From Bacilli bacterium (GTDB lineage: Bacteria > Bacillota > Bacilli > Bacillales > Amphibacillaceae): a DNA stretch of 50,854 bases. The stretch covers positions 1 through 50,854 of the forward strand of contig JAAYTF010000057.1 of the NCBI GenBank assembly GCA_012518125.1, read 5' to 3'. Made by a program: the position numbers and the translations under genes. This document shows, one piece after another, positions 35,384-44,584 of the stretch (positions within the stretch are counted from its first letter, which is position 1; the number at the start of each line of letters is the position of its first letter). The notes under the pieces are model-generated. The model did no database searches. It was not told where the DNA came from and worked only from the letters and a program-made list of their open reading frames with translations.

Positions 35384-35420
35384 GAAAAAGAGCGTAGACA
35401 ACATTCGTCTACACTCTTTT
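35384..35420. terminator. Terminator downstream of the YjcZ gene
   Basis: AAAAAGAGCGTAGAC pairs with GTCTACACTCTTTT with T-rich ends on both strands. It ends the minus-strand yjcZ-like transcript before map. Confidence 0.85.
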
Positions 35421-35424
35421 CATT

Positions 35425-35535
35425 TTAATAAAAGCTTTTGCCGGTAAAAATAGCCCCGATAATGATGAGCAAAATGAACAAGACGACGATGATCGCAAAG
35501 TTCGTTCCGTGAAAGCCATGGCAACGTTCGCTCAT
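35425..35535 (-). CDS. YjcZ family sporulation small protein (36 residues)
   Basis: The ORF-track entry starts too far upstream. The real start is the ATG at 35535 behind GGGAGGGG, giving MSERCHGFHGTNFAIIVVLFILLIIIGAIFTGKSFY. The FAIIVVLFILLIIIGA helix is the hallmark of the YjcZ/SscA family of tiny spore-associated membrane proteins. A role in spore coat or membrane assembly is inferred from the family. A sporulation sigma promoter is likely, but no clean match was found. Confidence 0.85.
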   Translation of the reverse strand: MSERCHGFHGTNFAIIVVLFILLIIIGAIFTGKSFY

Positions 35536-35646
35536 ATTTAGCCCCTCCCATGAAAAATGATTTGTTAAGTTCATTGGACTAATGTATATATATGTGTTAA
35601 ACGCCAACATGGGAGGGCGGATGACCAAAAAAAGCAATTTATCGAA

Positions 35647-37071
35647 TCAACTTAATCCGATCGACACATATTGCGTTTCCAAAAATGCTTCCATGCCTTC
35701 ACGGCCACCTTCACGGCCATAGCCGCTCTCTTTCATGCCACCAAATGGCGCTTGCGCCGCCGATGGCAGTCCGTCGTTCCAACCGACGATGCCGTAATCA
35801 AGCTGTTCGATGATCCGGATGCCGCGTGCGACGTTTTCGGTGAACAAGTACGCCGCCAAGCCGTAAGGTGTGTCGTTCGCCAAAGCGACCGCTTCTTCGT
35901 CCGTTTTGATTTTTTGCACCGGTGCGACCGGACCGAATGTTTCTTCGCGCATGATTTCCATCGAAGGATCAACATCGCGGATGACGGTCGGCGCATAGTA
36001 GAAGCCTTTGGAAGCCAATCGGTTGCCTCCTGTGACGACTTGCGCACCTTTTTCCACCGCTTCTTGCACGTGATGCGCCACTTTTTCTAAACCGCTTTCA
36101 TTGATGAGCGGCCCGATGTCAACGGATTTGTCGAACGTGTCGCCGACGTTCAGCTTGCGCACCCGTTCGGCAAATTTTTCAACGAACGCGTCATACACTT
36201 TTTCTTGCACGAAAATGCGGTTTGCGCAGACGCACGTCTGTCCCGTGTTGCGGAATTTGGAGATGATTGCATGTTCGACCGCCAAATCGATGTTCGCATC
36301 GTCCAAGACGATAAACGGCGCGTGTCCGCCAAGCTCCAACGACAACTTCGTCACGTTTTTGGCGCTTTGCTCGATGAGCAGTTTGCCGACTTCCGTCGAA
36401 CCGGTGAACGTCACTTTGCGCACGAGCGGATTTTCCATCATTTCACCGACGATTTGTGAAGATGACCCGGTGACGATGTTGACGACGCCTTTCGGGAAAC
36501 CGGCTTCATTGACGAGTTCCATAAATTTAAGCGCTGTCAAAGGACTTTCGCGTGAAGGTTTGACGACGACGGTGCAGCCTGCAGCGAGCGCCGGGGCGAT
36601 TTTGCGCGTGATCATGGCAAGCGGGAAATTCCACGGGGTGATCGCGCCGACGACGCCAACCGGCTTTTTCCATACTTGCATCCGTTTATTCGTCATATGT
36701 GAGGGGATCGTTTCTCCATAGATGCGTTTAGCCTCTTCCGCGTACCATTCGACGAATGTGGCGGCATAGACGGCTTCACCGATCGATTGCGAAATCGGTT
36801 TGCCCATCTCGAGTGTCATGGTTTTAGCGAGCTCTTCCTGGTTTTCCAAAATCAAATCGTTCAATTTTTTCAAGTAGTTGGACCGTTCGTAAGCGGTGAG
36901 CCGGGACCATGATGAAAAAGCGGTGTGCGCCGCTTCGATGGCACGTTTCGCCTCGGCTTTGCCTCCATTCGGCACCGAGCCGACCTTCTCGCCGTTTGCA
37001 GGGTTGATGACATCGATCTTCGGAAGTTCCGCGCCGACGTCTTCCCCGTTGATATGCATGAGATAATCCAA
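35647..37071 (-). CDS. gabD: NAD(P)-dependent succinate-semialdehyde-type aldehyde dehydrogenase
   Basis: Encodes about 474 residues of the ALDH superfamily, closest to GabD (succinate semialdehyde to succinate). The catalytic Cys lies in FRNTGQTCVCANR and the general-base Glu in LELGGHAPF. The cofactor motif GSTEVGK and the substrate segment KPSRESPLTALK are present. The TTG at 37071 follows AGAGGG at seven bases; the ORF track begins 33 codons earlier in noncoding DNA. No gabT is adjacent, so GABA catabolism is not proven and another semialdehyde is possible. Confidence 0.9.
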   Translation of the reverse strand: MDYLMHINGEDVGAELPKIDVINPANGEKVGSVPNGGKAEAKRAIEAAHTAFSSWSRLTAYERSNYLKKLNDLILENQEELAKTMTLEMGKPISQSIGEAVYAATFVEWYAEEAKRIYGETIPSHMTNKRMQVWKKPVGVVGAITPWNFPLAMITRKIAPALAAGCTVVVKPSRESPLTALKFMELVNEAGFPKGVVNIVTGSSSQIVGEMMENPLVRKVTFTGSTEVGKLLIEQSAKNVTKLSLELGGHAPFIVLDDANIDLAVEHAIISKFRNTGQTCVCANRIFVQEKVYDAFVEKFAERVRKLNVGDTFDKSVDIGPLINESGLEKVAHHVQEAVEKGAQVVTGGNRLASKGFYYAPTVIRDVDPSMEIMREETFGPVAPVQKIKTDEEAVALANDTPYGLAAYLFTENVARGIRIIEQLDYGIVGWNDGLPSAAQAPFGGMKESGYGREGGREGMEAFLETQYVSIGLS

Positions 37072-37137
37072 ACTGCATCCCTCTCTTCCAAAAATTTTAT
37101 AAATGAAATGTGATTGGGCCTTTAGGGAAATTGGATA

Positions 37138-37181
37138 CAAAAAAGGCTGCTGTTTGGTCGGTGAGAGCAACTAGCAGCCTG
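37138..37181 (-). terminator. Terminator of the YhzD-like gene
   Basis: On the minus strand AGGCTGCTAGTT pairs with CAAACAGCAGCCT (one mismatch) and is followed by six T residues. Confidence 0.85.
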
Positions 37182-37189
37182 TTAGATCG

Positions 37190-37375
37190 TTAAGAGTGAA
37201 AAAGTACGAGTCGAGCATTCGGAGCAACGCAGCGGTATGTATGGTTTTCGTATCCTTCTTCTTCAATCCGTTTCATGCCGATTTCTTTTGCTTGTTCGTC
37301 GTTTTCCGCTTCGAACGATTCGTCAAGCAGCAATTTTCCGCTTCGTTCAAATACGGTCAAATAATAATTCGCCAT
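37190..37375 (-). CDS. YhzD-like small protein
   Basis: Encodes 61 residues matching the Bacillus YhzD family (YYLTVFERSGKLLLDESFEAENDEQAKEIG... ending RLVLFHS). It is soluble, with no known function. The ATG is preceded by GAGGTGAAA. It is divergent from the XRE regulator gene and separated from it by the operator region. Confidence 0.85.
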   Translation of the reverse strand: MANYYLTVFERSGKLLLDESFEAENDEQAKEIGMKRIEEEGYENHTYRCVAPNARLVLFHS

Positions 37376-37466
37376 TTGTTTTCACCTCTGGACATACCGT
37401 TATGGTTAAATTTCTGTGTTGTAATTTATTATGACATATTTTTGCGAAAAAAGATACCGAAAAATC

Positions 37467-37486
37467 ATGTCAAGTTAACTTGACAT
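37467..37486. promoter_or_regulatory. Operator 1: 20-base perfect palindrome over the -35 of the XRE operon
   Basis: ATGTCAAGTTAACTTGACAT is a perfect palindrome. Its right half contains the TTGACA -35 box (37480-37485). It shares the GTnAAGTTAACTTnAC core with operator 2. Confidence 0.8.
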
Positions 37487-37508
37487 ATGTCCGTTCACAT
37501 TTTATCAT
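37480..37508 (+). promoter_or_regulatory. Sigma-A promoter of the XRE operon
   Basis: TTGACA (37480-37485), a 17-base spacer and TATCAT (37503-37508). Transcription would begin at about 37515, inside operator 2. Confidence 0.82.
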
Positions 37509-37512
37509 GTAA

Positions 37513-37530
37513 TGTAAAGTTAACTTTACA
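37513..37530. promoter_or_regulatory. Operator 2: 18-base perfect palindrome at the transcription start
   Basis: TGTAAAGTTAACTTTACA is a perfect palindrome centred 45 bases after operator 1, just before the ribosome site of the XRE gene. Confidence 0.8.
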
Positions 37531-37545
37531 CCAAAGGGGAGGAAG

Positions 37546-37749
37546 ATGAAAAACCGTCTAAGGGAACTGAGGCAACAGCACGGGATGACGCAGGAAGAGT
37601 TGGCGAAACGAGTCGGCGTCTCAAGGCAATCGATCGTCGCAATCGAAACGGGAAAATACGATCCGTCGTTGAAGCTCGCCTTCAAATTGGCGCGGGAATT
37701 CCATTGTTCGATTGAAGATGTTTTCATTTTTTCGGAGGAGGAAGAATGA
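37546..37749 (+). CDS. XRE family HTH regulator, minimal type
   Basis: Encodes 67 residues, essentially only a Cro/CI-type DNA-binding domain (MTQEELAKRVGVSRQSIVAIETGKYDPSLKLAFKLA), as in the YozG/YgzD group of Bacillus. Ribosome site GGGGAGGAAG. The twin palindromes over its promoter make it a likely autorepressor. Its stop overlaps the start of a membrane protein gene (ATGA), and an ABC exporter follows. HTH plus membrane protein pairs of this type are common in Firmicutes and may sense membrane stress or a ligand, but nothing here shows the signal. Confidence 0.93.
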   Translation: MKNRLRELRQQHGMTQEELAKRVGVSRQSIVAIETGKYDPSLKLAFKLAREFHCSIEDVFIFSEEEE

Positions 37750-38146
37750 TGCAAGTCGGTGGATTGGTAGGTTTTGTGCTCGGCATCGTTGTCGGCTTGT
37801 CGTGCCTCTATCTCGGAAAGAGAAAATTGAAAAGGAACCGCGGCGACGATGAAATGTATCGCCATGTATGGCAAAAAACACGTTCAATATCTTGGTACGC
37901 GACGACGGTAGCGATTTACGCATTGCTGTTTCTCGTTTTGATCGGGGTCGACATTTCGACGGTGGAAGCGTTATCGATTTTGCTGATTGTCCATTTGTTC
38001 AGTTGGGCTATTGTCGGCATTCACTTATCAAGTTATTATTATATTATAATGAGTCGGAAGCGGATGCCCAAATATTCAAGTTCGTAATCGGCATGTTTGC
38101 CGTCTTGGGAGCGGCTTTCATTTTGCTCACGATATTCTTTTTATAA
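37746..38146 (+). pseudogene. Small polytopic membrane protein gene, probably frameshifted
   Basis: The first frame (37746-38087, 113 residues) encodes three hydrophobic segments and then ends abruptly in RKRMPKYSSS. A second frame continues from the TTATTATTATATTAT tract (about 38037-38051) as YYNESEADAQIFKFVIGMFAVLGAAFILLTIFFL, a convincing final TM helix, and stops at 38146, 19 bases before the next gene. Joining the two across a -1 shift at the tract gives a four-TM protein of about 133 residues of the kind (DUF2178-like) often paired with a minimal XRE protein. It could be a real mutation, a sequencing error in the TTA repeat, or programmed slippage. Confidence 0.6.
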
Positions 38147-38164
38147 GTTGGGAGGATTTTCAAT

Positions 38165-39064
38165 TTGAGTTTACGAATCGACAATGTGACGAAAAAATTT
38201 GGCGATCATATCGCGGTAGACAATTTGCAGTTGGAAATACCCGAAAAAGGCCTCTTCGGTTTTTTGGGTGGAAACGGTGCCGGAAAGACGACGACATTCC
38301 GGATGATTTTAGGTTTGCTTGACCCGACGTCGGGGGAGATTACGTGGAACGGGCAAAAAATCGATTACGGAAAAAGCCATCTCATCGGTTATTTGCCGGA
38401 AGAACGCGGTTTATATCCGAAATTGAAAGTGAAGGACCAGCTCGTTTATTTGGGCCGGCTGCGCGGAATGAGAAAAAGCGATATTGAAGCGGAAATGGAA
38501 TATTGGCTCGACCGATTTGAAATCCCGCATTATGCCAATAAAAAAGTCGAGGAATTATCGAAAGGGAACCAACAAAAGATTCAATTCATTTCCGCCGTCA
38601 TTCACAGGCCTAGCTTGCTCATTTTGGATGAACCGTTTTCCGGGTTGGATCCGATCAACGTCGAAATGTTGAAAGAAGCGGTCATCGACCTTGCCGACGA
38701 CGGGACGACGATCGTGTTTTCCTCGCACCAAATGGAACACGTCGAGGAAATGTGCGAAAACATCTGCATATTACGGGCGGGAAAAACGGTCGTCAAAGGG
38801 AACTTGGCCAAAATCAAACAATCGTTCGGCAAGAAAAATTTGAACATTTATGGTGACATGCCATTCGATTCGTTAAAAACGATGCCGGGCGTCCTCCGTT
38901 ACCAGGAAGTCGTCGGCGGCTGCAAGTTGCAAATCGAAAACGAATCGGTCTCGCAGGAAATATTGAAAAGCTTAAGCGGGAAAGGCTTCCTCCGCCGTTT
39001 TGAATTGGAAGAGCCGACGTTGAACGACATATTCATTGAGAAGGTGGGCGAGCGTTATGAATAA
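38165..39064 (+). CDS. yhaQ: ABC transporter ATP-binding protein YhaQ
   Basis: Encodes 299 residues. The ATPase domain (about 1-215) has Walker A GGNGAGKTT, signature LSKGNQQK (not LSGGQ), Walker B LLILDEPFSGLDP and switch SSHQMEH. A C-terminal extension of about 80 residues is usual for NatA-like ATPases. It pairs with the YhaP permease as an exporter of the NatAB type. The TTG start is preceded by GGGAGGATT. It lies in the probable XRE operon. The signature variant is typical of this family and need not reduce activity. Confidence 0.92.
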   Translation: MSLRIDNVTKKFGDHIAVDNLQLEIPEKGLFGFLGGNGAGKTTTFRMILGLLDPTSGEITWNGQKIDYGKSHLIGYLPEERGLYPKLKVKDQLVYLGRLRGMRKSDIEAEMEYWLDRFEIPHYANKKVEELSKGNQQKIQFISAVIHRPSLLILDEPFSGLDPINVEMLKEAVIDLADDGTTIVFSSHQMEHVEEMCENICILRAGKTVVKGNLAKIKQSFGKKNLNIYGDMPFDSLKTMPGVLRYQEVVGGCKLQIENESVSQEILKSLSGKGFLRRFELEEPTLNDIFIEKVGERYE

Positions 39065-40310
39065 ATTTTTCATCGTCTTAGGTCATACATTTTTTACACG
39101 GTTGAAGTCGAAATCGTTCCTCTTTTCCACCGCTTTCATTTTGTTGCTTTTGACGTTGTTTGCAAACATCGATACAATCGTACATTACTTCATGGGCGAC
39201 GACGAAGGGAAAATCGCGGTCATCGACGAAACGGACGAATTGTATCCGGTGTTGGAAAAGGCGCTCGCGGACTTGGATGATCGGTTGACGCTTGAAAAAT
39301 TTGACGCAAGCGAAGAAAAAGGGAAGGAAGCGGTGCAATCGGGCGAATACGACGGGTTGCTCGTCATTTCATATGATGAAGCACATTTCCCGAAAGCGGT
39401 GTTTTATGAAAACGATGCGGTCGAATCGTGGAACCAAATGACGATCGAACAACAATTGCAGCAAATAAAAGTTGCGCTTGCAACGGAACGATCCGGCATC
39501 GACGAACAGACGCTCTCTGCCATTTATGAGCCGGTTCAATTCGAAAAAGTGGCGCTCGACGAAACAGCAAAAACGGATGAAGAGTTGAACGCGGCCCGCG
39601 GCATCGTCTACATCATGTTATTCGTCCTTTACATGGCGGTCATCATCTATGGGCAAATGATCGCGACCGACGTGGCGACGGAAAAGTCTTCGCGCGTCAT
39701 GGAAATTTTGATTTCGAGCGCATCGCCGATCACGCACCTGTTCGCGAAAATCATCGGGATTGCATGTTTAGGCATTACGCAAATGCTCATCATATTCATG
39801 TACGCCATCTGGCTGTTCAAGACGAAAGGTTCGGAACTCGCCGATGCATTGATTGAAGAATTCGGTTTTTCCGTTGAAAATTTAGCGTTGTTCATATACG
39901 CTCTTATTTTCTTCATACTCGGATACTTGCTGTATGCGACGATAGCCGCCATGCTCGGATCGCTCGTCAGCCGGGTCGAAGATGTGCAGCAGCTGACGAT
40001 GCCGCTCATCTTTTTGGTCATGATCGCGTTTTTCATCGCGATGTTCGGCTTGGCGGCGCCGGATGCAAAATTCATTACGATCACGTCATATATACCATTT
40101 TTCACTCCGATGATCATGTTTTTGCGGATTGGCATGCTGGAAATACCTGCTTGGGAAATCGGGCTGTCGATCACCGTTTTAATCGCGACGATCATCCTCT
40201 TTGCCTGGCTCAGCGCGCGTATTTACCGCGGCGGCGTGCTCATGTACGGACCTTCCAGATCGCTCAAAGACATGAAGCAAGCATTTCTCCTTACGAAAAA
40301 AGAAAATTGA
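39057..40310 (+). CDS. yhaP: ABC transporter permease YhaP (NatB-like)
   Basis: Encodes about 417 residues: one N-terminal TM (about 20-40), a large extracytoplasmic domain (about 45-180), then about five more TM helices, with the conserved MATDVATEKSSRVMEILISSASP loop typical of NatB/YhaP permeases. It overlaps yhaQ by eight bases. The ATG at 39057 replaces the ORF-track start. The substrate may be Na+, a peptide or a drug; this is not determined. A terminator follows. Confidence 0.92.
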   Translation: MNKFFIVLGHTFFTRLKSKSFLFSTAFILLLLTLFANIDTIVHYFMGDDEGKIAVIDETDELYPVLEKALADLDDRLTLEKFDASEEKGKEAVQSGEYDGLLVISYDEAHFPKAVFYENDAVESWNQMTIEQQLQQIKVALATERSGIDEQTLSAIYEPVQFEKVALDETAKTDEELNAARGIVYIMLFVLYMAVIIYGQMIATDVATEKSSRVMEILISSASPITHLFAKIIGIACLGITQMLIIFMYAIWLFKTKGSELADALIEEFGFSVENLALFIYALIFFILGYLLYATIAAMLGSLVSRVEDVQQLTMPLIFLVMIAFFIAMFGLAAPDAKFITITSYIPFFTPMIMFLRIGMLEIPAWEIGLSITVLIATIILFAWLSARIYRGGVLMYGPSRSLKDMKQAFLLTKKEN

Positions 40311-40316
40311 TATTTC

Positions 40317-40346
40317 AAGCCCTCACGTGAAACTGGGGGCTTTTTC
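40317..40346 (+). terminator. Terminator of the XRE-yhaQP operon
   Basis: AAGCCCTCA pairs with the GGGGGCTT arm around a 10-base loop (one mismatch) and runs into five T residues. Confidence 0.75.
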
Positions 40347-40356
40347 ATGCAAACAT

Positions 40357-40385
40357 TTGGTCGCATTTGCGTTAAGTGATATACT
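40357..40385 (+). promoter_or_regulatory. Sigma-A promoter of yhaO-N-M
   Basis: TTGGTC (40357-40362), a 17-base spacer and TATACT (40380-40385) are about 60 bases before yhaO. Confidence 0.65.
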
Positions 40386-40445
40386 GGATGTAACGACGTT
40401 TCTTCAGGTTGTTTTGAGAAAAACGATGCGGGGAGTCAAGTGCTG

Positions 40446-41654
40446 ATGACAAGAGCGGTGACATTTTTGCATGCTGCCGATTTGCATTTGGACAGTCCGT
40501 TCAAAGGGTTATCCGACATCCATGACGAGATTTTCGATGACATTCGAATGAGCACGTTTCATGCATTCGATCGATTGGTCGACGCGGCGATTGAAAACGA
40601 GGTCGATTTTGTCCTGCTCGTCGGTGACTTGTTTGACAATGAACGGCAAAGTTTAAAGGCGCAACTTCATTTGCGGGACGGGTTCGAACGGTTGAAAAAT
40701 GAACGGATCAACGTTTATATAAGCTATGGCAACCACGATTTTTTATCAGGGAATCATCATCCGATCGAATTTCCCGACAATGTTTTCGTGTTCCCGAGCG
40801 AAGAAGTCGCGGCGTTCACCTTTGAAAAAGAGGGCGAAAAGCTGGCGAACATTTACGGGTTCAGCTACGAAAAACGCGAAGTGATCGATAATAAAGCGAA
40901 ACAATTTGCTGTCCGGGACCCTTCCGTCCCGTTCCACATCGCCATGCTGCACGGGATGGTCCACGGGGCAAAAGATCACGACCCGTACGCTCCGTTCCGC
41001 CTGGACGATTTGCTTAACGAGCCGTTTCATTATTGGGCGCTTGGCCACGTACATAAACGGCAAATTTTAAGCGAAGAGCCACCCGTCATTTATCCCGGGA
41101 ACATCCAAGGGCGCCATCGGAAAGAGACGGGGGAAAAAGGCTGCTACATCGTCGAAATGGACGAACGAAAAACGAGATGGCGTTTTGTCCCTTTGCAATC
41201 ATTTGTCATCGTAAATGAACGGGTCGATTTTACGGAAAGCGGTTCGATTGCGGAAATGTTAGAGGCGCTCGTTCATTTCATGGAAAAACGTGCCGATCGA
41301 CCGCACTTGTATGCGCTTGAATTTATGATCGGGCGGAAACAACATGAACGGCTCGGCATGGACGGACGGCTAGATGAATTGGTTGAACTGGTAAATGAAA
41401 AATTTTTGCGCCGCGGTCAATGGCAATACATCTATACGTACGATTTGTATGTCATCGATGAAACGAACCGTAAAGACGATTTGTTATTCCTTGAACAGAT
41501 CAGGGAAGTGATGGGGGAAATCGACGTTTTCCATGAAATAAAAGATTTGTACAACCACACGAAAGCCCGGGCGTACTTGGAGTTGGAGTCGGAGCGTAAA
41601 TTGCTCGAAGATGCGTACAACACCCTTGTCGATGAATTCAAGAAAGCTAGGTGA
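40446..41654 (+). CDS. yhaO: Metallophosphoesterase YhaO (SbcD/Mre11-like nuclease)
   Basis: Encodes about 402 residues. The calcineurin-like phosphoesterase motifs are in order: FLHAADLHLDSPF, VGDLFDN, SYGNHDFLSG, LHGMVHG and WALGHVHKRQ, the di-metal site of SbcD/Mre11 nucleases. The C-terminal third carries the capping and partner-binding region. It is expected to act with YhaN on DNA ends. The ATG at 40446 is ten bases from GGGGAG. It is first of three tightly packed genes yhaO-yhaN-yhaM. Confidence 0.93.
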   Translation: MTRAVTFLHAADLHLDSPFKGLSDIHDEIFDDIRMSTFHAFDRLVDAAIENEVDFVLLVGDLFDNERQSLKAQLHLRDGFERLKNERINVYISYGNHDFLSGNHHPIEFPDNVFVFPSEEVAAFTFEKEGEKLANIYGFSYEKREVIDNKAKQFAVRDPSVPFHIAMLHGMVHGAKDHDPYAPFRLDDLLNEPFHYWALGHVHKRQILSEEPPVIYPGNIQGRHRKETGEKGCYIVEMDERKTRWRFVPLQSFVIVNERVDFTESGSIAEMLEALVHFMEKRADRPHLYALEFMIGRKQHERLGMDGRLDELVELVNEKFLRRGQWQYIYTYDLYVIDETNRKDDLLFLEQIREVMGEIDVFHEIKDLYNHTKARAYLELESERKLLEDAYNTLVDEFKKAR

Positions 41655-41659
41655 TACAC

Positions 41660-44584
41660 GTGCGATTGAAACGTGCCCACATATTCGGCTTCGGAAAATG
41701 GGTCGATGCATCGTTCAACTTCGATGATGCATCGTTCCTTTGTTTCTATGGCAAAAACGAATCGGGCAAATCGACGCTGCAGCAATTTATGTTTTATATG
41801 TTGTTCGGTTTTTCGCCACGGAAACTGGCGTTTTACCAGCCGAAATTTACGAGCAAGATCGGCGGGTCGTTGACCGTCTATACCCCCGATGTCGGCGAAG
41901 TGACGATCGAACGGGTGGGCGGCAGCTTCCGCATGCATCTTCCCGACGGGCGGATTGAAACGGACGAAGCGATTTGGCGTGGAATGTTGAACCATTTGCA
42001 AAAAGAGACGTACGAAGCGGTCTACGGTTTTTCGGCGCTCGAACTCACCCGGCTTCATGAAATGAAGCAAGGGGAATTGAGCGATTTGTTGTTCAGCGTC
42101 GGTTTGACAGGTTCGACATCGATTTATGATGTGGAACGATCGCTGGAACGCCGCCTGGATGAGTTGTTCAAAAAAGCGGGCAGAAAACCGCTCATCAACC
42201 AACAAATCAATGAATTGAAGCGATTGGAGGCGCATCTTAGCGAAAAGGCAGAGGAAGTTTTGTCGTACCGCGACCGCTTGAGTATCCGCGAACAGTTGTT
42301 GGCGAAGCGGAATGACATCGAACAACAATTGCGGATGAAGCGGGCGCTATTTTCCGAAAAGGAAACATGCCGCCAGTTTCTTCCACAAATACGGATGTTC
42401 AAGGAACATAAAAAGAAACTGGATTCTTTGCAAATGCTTGATCTCACGTTCCCCGAAAACGGCATCTCGCGTTATGAAGCGTTGAAAAACAGGCTCATCA
42501 AGGTCCAAGCGGAACACCGCACGCATAAGCAAACGTTGGAACAACAGCAAGAAAACGTCCTTCACATCGAGGAAAAGCTGCTAGAAAAAGGGCACTTGGC
42601 GCGTTTGCAACAAATCGTCCGGCAAAAAAGCATAGCGGATGAAGCGAAAAAAACACTTAAACGGTTGAACCATGAGCGGTTGAAATTGGATGTCGAAATC
42701 GAAGAAACATTGAAAACGTTGAACGTCGCCGAGGAAGAAGTCCGTTCGATCGAAGTGCCGTTTTATGCGGAGTCGTCTTGGGGAAAACTCGTCGACGAGG
42801 AAAAACAGCTCCGTTTAGAAAAAAACCATCTGCAAGAAGAAAAACGGTTGCTTGAGCGCAAACATGAAAAACTGACGCAGGAAAAAGCGGAATTGAAAAG
42901 ACAATTTATCGGCTTTGAAACACTCGAACGATGGCAAGAGGCGTGGTCGAGACAGGAAAAAAGCAAAAATGAACAAGCGGGCCTCGAGACGCTGCTCCAA
43001 TGGGAAAAAGAGCGCCAAAAACAAACGGCCATTGGACTTGGACTGACGAGTTTGGCGGCGGTCATCGTTTTAATTGCTGCGTATGTCGAAAAAAGCGCCG
43101 CGTTTTTCGCCTTCGGATTCAGTTTGGTCATCATCGCTTTCATTCAGACGCTTTTCCAACGCAAACATAAACAGCGCATCACCGATCTCAAACGGCGTAA
43201 CAATGCGTCTATCAGGCAAATGAACATCGCTTTTTCCAGCGATGAATTGCGCCATCAAGAAGCGTTGGGCGAACGGTTGACGGATTTGGAGCGGGAGCTT
43301 AGAAACGTCGCGATGGAGCTTTTGCAATGGGAAGAAAAAGCGAACCACTTGAAGTTGAAAGAACAAAACTTCCAGATGCGGGTAAACGAAGAACGTGAAA
43401 ACTATCCTTTTTTACAACGGATCGATGTCGCCTATTGGCTCAACTTTTTGCACGAAATCAAGCCGCTTTATGAAAAGATTTTAACGCGCGATGAATTGGA
43501 CGAAGAAGTGCAAAAATTGAACGATAAAGTGGAGCGGTGCAACGAAACGGTCCGCAAGTTCATAAACGAAATCGGCTTAGAAGCTGGAAATGCCGATGAC
43601 ATCCATTTGGATGAGCTGCTCAAGGAACAGGAAACGTTGGAACGACAACGGGCCGAGTATGCAAAATGGATGGCGGAAACGAAAGAACAAATTTCGGTGT
43701 TGGCGGAAGAGATCCGCATCATCAAGGAAGAAATGGACAAGTTGTTTGCTACTTGCCATGTCCATGATGAAGAAAGTTTTTATCAAAAAGCGAATCTGTT
43801 GCAAGAAAAAAATCATGTGAAAACGGCGTATGAAACATTGAAAAAACAGCTTGCCGCTCTGTTTTCCGAAGAACGGCTGGCACAGATGGTGGATGAACCG
43901 CTCAACGAATATGAATTGGAACGCGAATTAAAAGAGCTTGAAGACGAGATGAAGGAACTGGAGATGCAACAATCGGCCATCGAACAGCAGCTTGCCAAAC
44001 TTGACGTTGAAATCGACCATTTGGAATCGTCGGACGAATATTCCCGCACAATGCATCTTTTCGAAAAGGAAAAAGCGTCGCTCAACAAACGCGCGTACGA
44101 ATGGGCGCGGCTGAAGCTCGCGCAGTCTTTATTGCAAAAAGCGAAACACCGATACCAAGAAACGTATTTCCAAGACGTCCTTTCGTATACGAAGCGTTAT
44201 TTTTCGCATCTGACCGGCGGACGGTACATAAACGTCTACGGACCGACCGCAACGACTTCGTTTCAGGTAGAAGACGAAAGGAAGATGCGCTATACTGTAG
44301 AAGAACTGTCAAAAGGCACGGTCGATCAGCTTTATGTCGCCCTTAGGCTTGCGATCAGCAAAGTGATGAGTGAAAGATTCGTCGTGCCGCTCATGATCGA
44401 CGATGCGTTCATCCATTTCGACGACGAACGGGCAAAACGGGCGCTTCAATTGTTGGAAAAGATGGCGGAAGACCAGCAAGTCATCTTTTACACGTGCCGG
44501 AAGGAGTTCGTGAACATTGCCGCTCGACTCCGGTGTTTATGCATCGATGTCGATTCCGGGAAAGTTGGGGGGAACATGACGTGA
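41660..44584 (+). CDS. yhaN: AAA family ATPase YhaN (SbcC/Rad50-like)
   Basis: Encodes about 974 residues. Walker A ([13 protein letters not shown], about 33-45) and the C-terminal signature [18 protein letters not shown] with Walker [14 protein letters not shown] form a split ATPase head. Between them lie long coiled coils. In the middle, where Rad50 has a zinc hook, there are two adjacent hydrophobic segments ([17 protein letters not shown] and [20 protein letters not shown], about 455-500), so the coil tips probably sit in the membrane. The GTG at 41660 follows AGGTGA; a GTG at 41651 is possible. It overlaps yhaM by four bases. Confidence 0.92.
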   Translation: MRLKRAHIFGFGKWVDASFNFDDASFLCFYGKNESGKSTLQQFMFYMLFGFSPRKLAFYQPKFTSKIGGSLTVYTPDVGEVTIERVGGSFRMHLPDGRIETDEAIWRGMLNHLQKETYEAVYGFSALELTRLHEMKQGELSDLLFSVGLTGSTSIYDVERSLERRLDELFKKAGRKPLINQQINELKRLEAHLSEKAEEVLSYRDRLSIREQLLAKRNDIEQQLRMKRALFSEKETCRQFLPQIRMFKEHKKKLDSLQMLDLTFPENGISRYEALKNRLIKVQAEHRTHKQTLEQQQENVLHIEEKLLEKGHLARLQQIVRQKSIADEAKKTLKRLNHERLKLDVEIEETLKTLNVAEEEVRSIEVPFYAESSWGKLVDEEKQLRLEKNHLQEEKRLLERKHEKLTQEKAELKRQFIGFETLERWQEAWSRQEKSKNEQAGLETLLQWEKERQKQTAIGLGLTSLAAVIVLIAAYVEKSAAFFAFGFSLVIIAFIQTLFQRKHKQRITDLKRRNNASIRQMNIAFSSDELRHQEALGERLTDLERELRNVAMELLQWEEKANHLKLKEQNFQMRVNEERENYPFLQRIDVAYWLNFLHEIKPLYEKILTRDELDEEVQKLNDKVERCNETVRKFINEIGLEAGNADDIHLDELLKEQETLERQRAEYAKWMAETKEQISVLAEEIRIIKEEMDKLFATCHVHDEESFYQKANLLQEKNHVKTAYETLKKQLAALFSEERLAQMVDEPLNEYELERELKELEDEMKELEMQQSAIEQQLAKLDVEIDHLESSDEYSRTMHLFEKEKASLNKRAYEWARLKLAQSLLQKAKHRYQETYFQDVLSYTKRYFSHLTGGRYINVYGPTATTSFQVEDERKMRYTVEELSKGTVDQLYVALRLAISKVMSERFVVPLMIDDAFIHFDDERAKRALQLLEKMAEDQQVIFYTCRKEFVNIAARLRCLCIDVDSGKVGGNMT

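Noticed and set aside
35382-35447. Plus-strand GTG frame VKKSVDNIRLHSF behind GGAGGG
   Set aside because: It is only about 21 codons and coincides with the terminator hairpin of the opposite gene.
37467-37530. TnrA/GlnR boxes suggested by TGTNA...TNACA in the XRE promoter palindromes
   Set aside because: The spacing between half sites is eight, not seven, the core is a fixed AGTTAACT, and no nitrogen gene is nearby; an XRE operator is simpler.
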